This document shows, piece by piece, positions 1-5,908 of a stretch of 6,731 bases of DNA. Made by a program: the position numbers and the translations under genes. The stretch is from Candidatus Sulfotelmatobacter sp. GTDB lineage: Bacteria; Acidobacteriota; Terriglobia; Terriglobales; Acidobacteriaceae. The notes beneath the pieces are model-generated. The model did not search any database. It saw nothing but the letters and a program-made list of their open reading frames with translations, and was not told the origin of the DNA. How positions within the stretch are numbered: the first letter of the stretch is position 1; every line of letters starts with the position of its first letter. The stretch spans positions 1 through 6,731 of the forward strand of contig JASICF010000452.1 of the NCBI GenBank assembly GCA_030044775.1, written 5' to 3'.

Positions 1-2076
1 TCCAACGACTACTACTATTGCGTGGCGGTTTCCAATACCGACAATCTGGCTTCCGGATCGCTGGCGTGGTACACCTACGCGTTTCCGCTGGATTCCTACC
101 TGGGAACAAATTCCGAAGGAAATACATACTTCCCCGATTGGCCGAAGATTGCGACCTGGCCGGATGGATACTATGTGTCGATCGACCTGAACGACACGAA
201 CCTGAGTTTCCGGGAAGTGGGAATCATGGTTTGCGCGCTCGACCGCACGGACATGCTGGTGGACGGCACGGCGAATGCTCCGATTTGCATCTTGCAGATG
301 AGTTCTCCCGACACGAACGTCTATCTGGCGCACAGCCTTATTCCCGCGGATGTGGAAGGAACGAATCCTCCACCCCAGGGCCGGGACGAATTTTATACGA
401 GTATCGAGAATCCGGTGCTCGGCGGAGGAGCGGTAACGTCGACGAGTTTCAATCTCTGGGATTTCCACGTGGATTGGGCGAACCCATCGGCCTCGACGCT
501 AACCGAGAGCTCGATTACGGAAGCTCCGTTTCAGCCGGGATGCTACACGGTAGGCCAGCCGGTGAATACGATTTGCGTGCCGGAGCCCTCCACGGGGACA
601 ACCGGGCAGTATATCGATTCGGTCGGCGACCGATTTATGCCGACCATGTCGTATCGGAATTTCGGCGCTTATGAGTCGTTTGTGGTAAGCCATACGGTGC
701 AGGCAGCAACCTCAACGAAGAATCAGCAGACGGCAATTCGGTGGTATGAGCTGCGCGATAACGGGAGCGGAACGCCTACGCTGTATCAGGACGGAAACAT
801 CGATCCGGACAACACGACATACCGCTTTATGCCGAGCATGGCGGAAGACGCCAATGGCAATGCCGCCGCGGGGTATAACATTTCGAGTACGACCACGCAT
901 CCCGGGATGAACGCGGCGTATTTCAGCTTGACGAATCCGGACGCGCCCACTGAAATCACGCTTTATGACGGCCAGGGCGATGAGGAAAACACCTGGCACA
1001 TGGGCAGCTATTCGAGTATGACGGTGGATCCGGAAAATGGCTGCACCTTCTGGTACGTGGCTCAATACTTTCCTACCAATCAAACCTCAACGCCTGCGTG
1101 GGGATCGAGAATTTCGAATTTCGCGCTGCCCGGTTGCGGCGAGCCTTCGGTGTTCCCGACCAGCCTGACCTTCGCCGGAGAAGGGGTGGGGATCCAAAGC
1201 GTCCCGCAGACGGTCACGCTCCTAAACAGCCAGAGCAGTGCCCTTACGATTGACAGCATCGGCTTCACCGGCGCAGACAGCGGAGATTTTTCGCAGCAGA
1301 ACAACTGCGGCAGCAGCCTGCCGGCAGGTGAGGCTTGCAGCATCAACGTGACATTTACCGCAGGAGCGCTTGGCACGCGGACGGCTACGCTCAATGTCAA
1401 TGACAGCGGCGCCAACAGCCCGCAAGCGGTGAGTGTGACCGGCAGCGGAATCGTACCGGTAACTCTATCGGCGAGCAGCATCAGCTTCGGCGGTGTGACG
1501 GTGGACGGAAGCAAGACAGCGAGGCCGATCACGCTGACGAACAATCAGAGCGCCGCCCTGACCAACATTAACATTACGATCGTCGGATCGCAGGCATTCA
1601 AGCAGGTCAACACCTGCGGGACCAGCATTCCGGCAAAAGGAACATGCACGATTACAGTGACGTTCGCGCCGACAACGACAGGAGTGCAGATTGCCACCGT
1701 GAATATCGCGGACAGCGCGAGCAACAGCCCACAAACGATAAGCGTCAGCGGGTCGGGGCTCGCCTCGGTAAGTTTAAGCCCGGCGTCCCTGGATTTTGGC
1801 ACGATCAAGGTTGGATCCAGCAGTCCAGTGAAGACGATTTCCGTGACCAACCATGAGAAAACCACGGTGACTTTCAGCAGCGTGCAGATCACGGGAACGG
1901 ATAGCGGGGACTTTGCGCAGACGGATAACTGCGTCAGCCTGGTGTCGGGGACGAACTGCTCGTCGAATGTGACGTTTACTCCGTTGGCTAAAGGCAGCCG
2001 CACGGCTACGCTTACTCTCATCGATACCGCAACCAACAGTCCGCAGATGGCAGCTCTATCGGGTACGGGACAGTAA
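1..2076 (+). CDS. Secreted propeller-like protein with three C-terminal choice-of-anchor D (ASH) domains, 5'-truncated
   Basis: The frame is open from base 1 and ends at TAA 2074-2076. The GTG at 22 is only the first start-like codon inside it, so the gene begins upstream and 691 residues are visible. Residues about 1-380 contain recurring blocks that look like beta-propeller blades: DRFMPTMSYRNFG near 210, YRFMPSMAEDANGN near 274, and HMGSYSSMTVDPENGCTFWY near 333. Residues 381-691 are three tandem immunoglobulin-like domains of the ASH/choice-of-anchor D kind, each ending in a 'SP..(V)SGSG'-like strand. Large proteins of this architecture are common in Acidobacteriota and are usually extracellular; their function is unknown. 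No C-terminal anchor or sorting motif follows the last domain (it ends SGTGQ). The signal peptide, if any, lies outside the window. The domain call is firm; any role in adhesion or polymer binding is speculation. Confidence 0.85.
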   Translation, partial: SNDYYYCVAVSNTDNLASGSLAWYTYAFPLDSYLGTNSEGNTYFPDWPKIATWPDGYYVSIDLNDTNLSFREVGIMVCALDRTDMLVDGTANAPICILQMSSPDTNVYLAHSLIPADVEGTNPPPQGRDEFYTSIENPVLGGGAVTSTSFNLWDFHVDWANPSASTLTESSITEAPFQPGCYTVGQPVNTICVPEPSTGTTGQYIDSVGDRFMPTMSYRNFGAYESFVVSHTVQAATSTKNQQTAIRWYELRDNGSGTPTLYQDGNIDPDNTTYRFMPSMAEDANGNAAAGYNISSTTTHPGMNAAYFSLTNPDAPTEITLYDGQGDEENTWHMGSYSSMTVDPENGCTFWYVAQYFPTNQTSTPAWGSRISNFALPGCGEPSVFPTSLTFAGEGVGIQSVPQTVTLLNSQSSALTIDSIGFTGADSGDFSQQNNCGSSLPAGEACSINVTFTAGALGTRTATLNVNDSGANSPQAVSVTGSGIVPVTLSASSISFGGVTVDGSKTARPITLTNNQSAALTNINITIVGSQAFKQVNTCGTSIPAKGTCTITVTFAPTTTGVQIATVNIADSASNSPQTISVSGSGLASVSLSPASLDFGTIKVGSSSPVKTISVTNHEKTTVTFSSVQITGTDSGDFAQTDNCVSLVSGTNCSSNVTFTPLAKGSRTATLTLIDTATNSPQMAALSGTGQ
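1141..2073 (+). repeat. Three tandem choice-of-anchor D / ASH-type domain repeats (protein level)
   Basis: Three successive coding units, 1141-1449, 1450-1758 and 1759-2073 (103, 103 and 105 codons), share one pattern. Each has 'S..(L/I)(T/D)F(A/G)' near the start, then 'TLxNxQ/TNxE', a 'DSGDF' or equivalent loop, a Cys pair 8-9 residues apart, 'xVTFxP/A', 'G.(R/Q).AT(L/V)', and 'NSPQ...(S/T)GSG' at the end. The Cys pair (NNCG...AC, NTCG...TC, DNCV...NC) is kept in all three and suggests one disulfide per domain, fitting export. At DNA level the units have diverged; only short stretches such as ACGGCTACGCT recur (in units 1 and 3), so the duplication is old. Confidence 0.85.
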
Positions 2077-2164
2077 ACCCCCAGGGCAAGAATCGCCACC
2101 CGGGTTGCCTAGCAGCGCAAGAAGCACCATCGGCAGGGCTAAACTGCGCGATTGTCTCATGTGC

Positions 2165-2195
2165 TTGACACTCCCGCCGTTCACTAGAAGACTAT
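2165..2195 (+). promoter_or_regulatory. Candidate sigma70-type promoter for galE-proC
   Basis: A perfect TTGACA at 2165-2170 lies upstream of galE. The best -10 candidate is GACTAT at 2190-2195, three of six consensus bases including the important second A and last T, with a rather long 19-bp spacer. A start near 2202 would give a leader of about 60-90 nt, depending on which galE start is used. The -35 is convincing and the -10 is weak. The rest of the 188-bp gap (2077-2264) shows no clear terminator for the upstream gene: GGCAA 2085-2089 can pair with TTGCC 2105-2109, but no T-run follows. Confidence 0.45.
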
Positions 2196-2264
2196 AGAGC
2201 CGGGTAGCCGGAGTCTGAGCGGGCCGGTTCCGGGCAGCAACTCCGTTGGCCAGCCGCGATCCAC

Positions 2265-3299
2265 ATGATGGCCGGCGGCAGAAAGGCATTCAGTTTGGCA
2301 GCACGTGAATCTTCCATCCTGGTGGTCGGCGGAGCCGGATATATTGGCTGCCACGCCGCGCATGCCTTGCGGCGAATGGGATACGAAGCGATTCTTTACG
2401 ACAACCTGTCTCGCGGTCACAGATTTCTGGGAAAAGGATTCGAACTAATTGAAGCAGACATCTTTGACACTGAGATCCTGAGCGGCGCGCTGAAACGGGT
2501 TTCGGCTGTGATGCACTTTGCGGCGGATTCGCAGGTGGGCGAGAGCGTGCAGAATCCGCGAAAATATTTCCGGAACAATGTAGAGGGCGGGATCGCGTTG
2601 CTGAACGCCACGCTCGATGCAGGCGTGAGCAAGTTTATTTTTTCATCGACGTGCGCGGTGTACGGCGTGCCGGAGAGATCTCCGATTACAGAAGAAATGC
2701 CGAGACGGCCGGTGAATCCGTATGGGATGTCGAAGCTGTTTTTTGAGAACGCACTCGAAGCCTGCGCTCCCGCGTACGGATTGCGGTCCGTGAGCTTGCG
2801 GTACTTCAACGCGGCGGGCGCCGACGAGCAGGAAAACATTGGTGAACTTCACGAACCGGAGACACACCTGATTCCGTGCGCCTTGAAAGCGGTTACGGGA
2901 GAGCGTGGCGCGCTGCAAATCTTTGGCACGGACTATCCGACGCCAGACGGCACCTGCATTCGCGACTACATTCATGTGAGCGATCTGGCAGAGGCACACG
3001 TGCTGGCGTTGAAGCATCTGGACGGAATCGCGGGAGCGGCACAATACAACCTGGGAACCGGCGAAGGCGCATCGGTGCAGAAGGTGATTGCCACGATCGA
3101 GGAAGTTACGGGAACGAGCGTGCCGCGACGCCTGGCAGAAAGGCGGCCGGGCGACCCGCCGGAATTGGTTGCGGACCCGTCACGCGCGCAGGCGGCTCTA
3201 GGCTGGAAGGCAAGGCGCGGCTTGCGCGAAATTGTAGAGACGGCGTGGCAATGGGAGCAAAAGATGGCTGCGCAGACTGCCCGGAACACGGGGGCGTGA
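2265..3299 (+). CDS. galE: UDP-glucose 4-epimerase (GalE)
   Basis: GalE interconverts UDP-glucose and UDP-galactose in the cytosol with tightly bound NAD, supplying the Leloir pathway and surface glycan synthesis. The 344-residue product is an extended short-chain dehydrogenase of normal family length (about 330-340). Visible marks are the dinucleotide-binding loop GGAGYIG (22-28), FAADSQVGESV (85-95), the catalytic SST at 127-129 with YGMSK (Y153, K157), YFNAAGA (180-186), and the C-terminal substrate-binding RRPGDPPELVADPS (293-306). The start is uncertain. ATG 2265 or 2268 has no visible ribosome site, whereas TTG 2295 has AGAAAGG at 2280-2286 with 8-nt spacing and would give a 334-residue protein starting LAARESSILVVGG, closer to the usual GalE N-terminus. 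proC follows after 42 bp on the same strand, suggesting co-transcription. Confidence 0.95.
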   Translation: MMAGGRKAFSLAARESSILVVGGAGYIGCHAAHALRRMGYEAILYDNLSRGHRFLGKGFELIEADIFDTEILSGALKRVSAVMHFAADSQVGESVQNPRKYFRNNVEGGIALLNATLDAGVSKFIFSSTCAVYGVPERSPITEEMPRRPVNPYGMSKLFFENALEACAPAYGLRSVSLRYFNAAGADEQENIGELHEPETHLIPCALKAVTGERGALQIFGTDYPTPDGTCIRDYIHVSDLAEAHVLALKHLDGIAGAAQYNLGTGEGASVQKVIATIEEVTGTSVPRRLAERRPGDPPELVADPSRAQAALGWKARRGLREIVETAWQWEQKMAAQTARNTGA

Positions 3300-3331
3300 G
3301 TTGGATTCGCAACTTAGGAAAACGAAGAACT

Positions 3332-3336
3332 GAGGG
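3332..3336 (+). promoter_or_regulatory. Ribosome binding site deciding the proC GTG start
   Basis: GAGGG lies five bases before GTG 3342. The nearby ATG at 3337 cannot be the start because its frame reads ATG ACG TGA. This makes GTG 3342 the best start for proC. Confidence 0.7.
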
Positions 3337-3341
3337 ATGAC

Positions 3342-4184
3342 GTGAGCAAGAGAACTGTGGCAAATGGTCTTTCTGGAAGAACGGTCGCCGTTCTGGGCGC
3401 GGGCAAAATGGGAGGAATTCTTCTGCAGGCGCTGCTCAAGAATGGGTTGCTTTCGCCGAAGCATACGAGAGCCACAGTCGCTCATGAAGATCGGGCGAAG
3501 GCGCTGAGCCGTAAGTTTGGCGTGACCGTTGGCACGGACAACGTGAAGGCGGCGGAAGGAGCCGATATTATTCTGATCGGCGTGAAGCCGCAGGTGGTGG
3601 AGGAAGTAGCGTCCCAGCTTCGTGGACACGTGACGCCGAAGCAGCTGGTGATTTCGGTGGCGGCATCGGTTCCGAACAGCCTGATTGAGAAGGCATTAGG
3701 AGCGGAGATTCCGGTAATCCGCGCGATGCCGAATACGCCATGCTTTGTGGGATGCGGCATGACGGCGATCGCGCGAGGTGCGCACGCCACGGGGAAACAT
3801 GTTGAACTGGCGGCGGCGATGTTCAACGTTGTCGGGCGCACAGTCGTCGTGGATGAGAAGCACATGGACGCGGTGACCGGGCTTTCGGCGAGCGGGCCGG
3901 CCTACATCTACATTATTTTGGAATCCCTGGCAGAGGCAGGAGTAAAAGTCGGATTGCCGCGCGATATCGCCACCCTGCTGGCCGCGCAAACGACGATGGG
4001 GGCTGCTCGTGTCGTGCTGGATACAGGAGATCATCCGGCGCTGCTGAAGGACTCGGTGACGACTCCGGCGGGGTGCACGGTGGATGGGCTGATGGAACTC
4101 GAAGAAGGCAAGTTGCGGGTTACGCTGATCAAGGCCGTGGTAAAGGCCGCGCAGCGAGCCAAAGAGCTGGCCTACGCATCGTGA
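3342..4184 (+). CDS. proC: Pyrroline-5-carboxylate reductase (ProC)
   Basis: ProC carries out the last step of proline synthesis, NAD(P)H-dependent reduction of 1-pyrroline-5-carboxylate to L-proline, in the cytosol. The 280-residue product has the usual family length (about 270). In order it shows the nucleotide-binding loop GAGKMG (19-24) after a beta strand, IGVKPQ (79-84), RAMPNTP (127-133), the helical dimerisation domain opening with TGLSASGPAY (179-188), and the family signature KDSVTTPAGCTVDGL (236-250). The signature reads PAGCT where many homologues have PGGTT, a tolerated variation rather than damage. The GTG start is supported by GAGGG at 3332-3336. No promoter is visible in the 42-bp gap after galE, so it probably shares the galE transcript. 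No glutamate kinase or proA gene is in the window. Confidence 0.95.
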   Translation: MSKRTVANGLSGRTVAVLGAGKMGGILLQALLKNGLLSPKHTRATVAHEDRAKALSRKFGVTVGTDNVKAAEGADIILIGVKPQVVEEVASQLRGHVTPKQLVISVAASVPNSLIEKALGAEIPVIRAMPNTPCFVGCGMTAIARGAHATGKHVELAAAMFNVVGRTVVVDEKHMDAVTGLSASGPAYIYIILESLAEAGVKVGLPRDIATLLAAQTTMGAARVVLDTGDHPALLKDSVTTPAGCTVDGLMELEEGKLRVTLIKAVVKAAQRAKELAYAS

Positions 4185-4246
4185 AGCGCCACTGAGGGTT
4201 GGCCGCGCGGAAGATGCGAGGAGATTTGATTTTCTGGAATGTCATT

Positions 4247-5746
4247 TCATCTGGCGTGATCATCGACCCCTTGCAGCAGAACCGGTTTCGACCCAACTGA
4301 AACCGTGCCTCCGGCGATCGACGATTCGTGGCCCTCGAGATCGCGCATTGTCGTGAATTTAGTGCCGGCTGCGTATTTCCAGACTACGTTCGTTTCGTAA
4401 GACCGGGAGTCGTTCCAGACGATTCGGTCCTTCCGGCCGCCGGAGCGCGATAGATCGCAAGTCCAGACGTTGTTCTCGGCGGAGCAGGGCTTCACAAACG
4501 AAGCGTCAACCAGCCACCAGTAAACCTGCCCATAGGCGATGCCTGCTTTGTAAGTCCCTTTCGCCGCATCCCACAGGCCGCCCCACGCCTGCGGATCGCT
4601 TCCCATGTCCCACATGTACCAGTAAGCGCGTTGCACGCCGGCAGAGGCTTGCAAGATCAGCCATCGCGCAATATATGCTGCCTGCGCATCGGAATCGGGC
4701 ATTTCGCCGTTGGTACCCCAGCCCCCCTCGGTGGTCCACACGGGCTTTCCAGGCATACCATCCTGCATTAAGGTGCGAAAAGTATCGATTTTTCCCAACA
4801 CGGTGTCGGGGCAAACATCCGAGCGAGCCTCGCGCGGACACCCGCTGCCGGCAAAAGTGTCGGGAAACGGCGCAGGTACGATTCCATGGGTCCGGGCAGC
4901 ATAAAGATGGATGGCCGTAGCATCGGGATAATTTCCGTATTGCCGGTACGCAACCAGGAAGTTCTTGAACCACTCGTCGTAGGACCGGCTATCGCCGTTA
5001 TCTTTGGTGTCACCAGTGGTGGCGGCAGAAATATCGGGAGTGAGCGTCACGCAGCGGCTGCACTGCGCCTTGACGGTCGCAACCATATCGGAGCACATCC
5101 TGGCGCTTTCGGCGTAGGTGCCGATCCAGAAGCCGTCGAGGTTGGGCTCGTTCCAGCAGGAAAAAGCGACGATGCGGCAACTCTTGTCAGGAGCTTTCCC
5201 GCTGCAAACGTGATTGAGGAGGCTGGTGACGAATTCCTTGAAGTAGCAATCGGTGGTTGTTGTGCCACGCAGCGGGCCCTGGCAAGGAGCGGAGAGATTG
5301 AGATCGGCAGGCGGAGAGCAGTCGGCCTCGTCACGGCTTGGTCCGCAAGTCGAGTGAGCGTTGCGAGCCGCCCAGGCAGGAGTCCGGCTGAAGGTGTACA
5401 TAACGTCAACCTTATGCTGGCGCGCCTTGTCGAGCCAGGCATCGAGCATGCGCCAGTCGTAGCGGTTGCGCGCGTCGCCTTCCAGGTGATACCAGGTCGT
5501 GAGATTTCCCAGCATGCGCAGGCTGCCGAACGGAACATTCGGCCAGGGAGTGGAAAGACGATTGATGTGCATCCCGAAGAAAGTTGGCGGGATTGGAGAG
5601 GCAGGGATGTTCGATGAAGAAACAATTGAGGACGACAGTGTGGCTGACGCGAGGTTGGGTGAGACGGCATTTGTGTTGCAACTACCCAGGGTGAAGGAAG
5701 CAAGAATGATGGGAAAAGCCAGCAGGAGCGCGGAGGACTTTTTCAT
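4247..5746 (-). CDS. Putative lipoprotein glycoside hydrolase, clan GH-A (GH39/GH5-like)
   Basis: The frame is open up to ATG 5791, but the start at ATG 5746 is preferred (499 residues) because it places a lipoprotein signal peptide at the N-terminus: MKK, a hydrophobic core (SALLLAFPIILASF), then lipobox LGSC with Cys23. A Ser/Pro-rich linker of about 30 residues follows. The catalytic part (about 55-415) looks like a TIM barrel of clan GH-A: FFGMHINR near 56, the acid/base motif CWNEPN with Glu200, and the nucleophile motif WTTEGGWG with Glu340, 140 residues later. The last ~80 residues look like a small beta-sandwich. Fourteen further cysteines suggest several disulfides and action in the periplasm or outside the cell. 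The family resembles GH39/PslG-like enzymes, but the exact family and substrate cannot be fixed by eye. It is convergent with proC and divergent from the GloVer gene. Its ribosome site is weak (AGAAG before TTACTATG). Confidence 0.75.
   Translation of the reverse strand: MKKSSALLLAFPIILASFTLGSCNTNAVSPNLASATLSSSIVSSSNIPASPIPPTFFGMHINRLSTPWPNVPFGSLRMLGNLTTWYHLEGDARNRYDWRMLDAWLDKARQHKVDVMYTFSRTPAWAARNAHSTCGPSRDEADCSPPADLNLSAPCQGPLRGTTTTDCYFKEFVTSLLNHVCSGKAPDKSCRIVAFSCWNEPNLDGFWIGTYAESARMCSDMVATVKAQCSRCVTLTPDISAATTGDTKDNGDSRSYDEWFKNFLVAYRQYGNYPDATAIHLYAARTHGIVPAPFPDTFAGSGCPREARSDVCPDTVLGKIDTFRTLMQDGMPGKPVWTTEGGWGTNGEMPDSDAQAAYIARWLILQASAGVQRAYWYMWDMGSDPQAWGGLWDAAKGTYKAGIAYGQVYWWLVDASFVKPCSAENNVWTCDLSRSGGRKDRIVWNDSRSYETNVVWKYAAGTKFTTMRDLEGHESSIAGGTVSVGSKPVLLQGVDDHAR
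4283..4305. repeat. Perfect 7-bp inverted repeat near the 3' end of the hydrolase gene
   Basis: CGGTTTC (4283-4289) and GAAACCG (4299-4305) are perfect reverse complements around a 9-base loop, inside the last 20 or so codons of the minus-strand hydrolase. No T-run follows on either strand, so it is not a standard intrinsic terminator. It may be chance. Confidence 0.4.
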
Positions 5747-5786
5747 AGTAACTTCTGGATGTATCTTACCGCGTCCGCGTAAGTCG

Positions 5787-5808
5787 ACCATCGGGCATCG
5801 CGAATGGT
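5787..5808. promoter_or_regulatory. Inverted repeat in the divergent control region
   Basis: ACCAT (5787-5791) and ATGGT (5804-5808) face each other across 12 bases, between the hydrolase start (5746) and the GloVer start (5909). TGACGG also occurs twice as a direct repeat, at 5808-5813 and 5825-5830, the second overlapping the -35 box. Such a site could be an operator shared by both genes, but the arms are short enough to arise by chance. Confidence 0.2.
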
Positions 5809-5823
5809 GACGGATCTTGCATC

Positions 5824-5852
5824 TTGACGGCCATCAGGTCTCAGAGGAGAAT
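5824..5852 (+). promoter_or_regulatory. Candidate sigma70-type promoter for the GloVer-repeat gene
   Basis: TTGACG (5824-5829, five of six consensus bases) and GAGAAT (5847-5852, four of six) are separated by exactly 17 bp. Transcription would begin near 5859, giving a leader of about 50 nt before ATG 5909. On the opposite strand TAAGAT, at about 5763-5768, is a possible -10 for the hydrolase, but I see no matching -35. Confidence 0.5.
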
Positions 5853-5897
5853 CGTCAGGCTCGCCAGACTTCTCGTGCGCGCCGCCTCTCGCCGCTG

Positions 5898-5903
5898 TGA
5901 GGA
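5898..5903 (+). promoter_or_regulatory. Ribosome binding site of the GloVer-repeat gene
   Basis: TGAGGA lies five bases before ATG 5909 and eleven before the in-frame ATG 5915. This favours 5909 as the start. Confidence 0.65.
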
Positions 5904-5908
5904 TTTCT

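Noticed and set aside
18..674. Plus-strand ORF in another frame, 218 codons
   Set aside because: It overlaps the secreted protein gene whose frame has clear domain logic; its product is Arg/Gly-rich without any family motif, typical of a shadow.
1080..2099. Two long minus-strand ORFs (1080-1544 and 1545-2099) opposite the ASH domains
   Set aside because: They mirror the repetitive beta-strand coding; their Val/Leu/Pro-rich products repeat the same pattern because the plus-strand domains repeat.
2417..3289. Several minus-strand ORFs opposite galE
   Set aside because: galE carries all its family motifs in frame; the antisense products show none.
4185..4246. Bidirectional terminator between proC and the hydrolase
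   Set aside because: Only the short palindrome CCGCGCGG (4203-4210) is present; no stem with an adjacent T-run was found on either strand.
4886..5703. Plus-strand ORF 4886-5617 (243 codons) and minus-strand ORF 5047-5703 overlapping the hydrolase
   Set aside because: Both lie inside the hydrolase frame that has a signal peptide and catalytic motifs; neither has a recognisable domain or a good ribosome site.
5747..5791. Longer start of the hydrolase at ATG 5791
   Set aside because: It would put 15 charged and polar residues before a clean lipoprotein signal peptide; ATG 5746 gives a standard MKK N-terminus.
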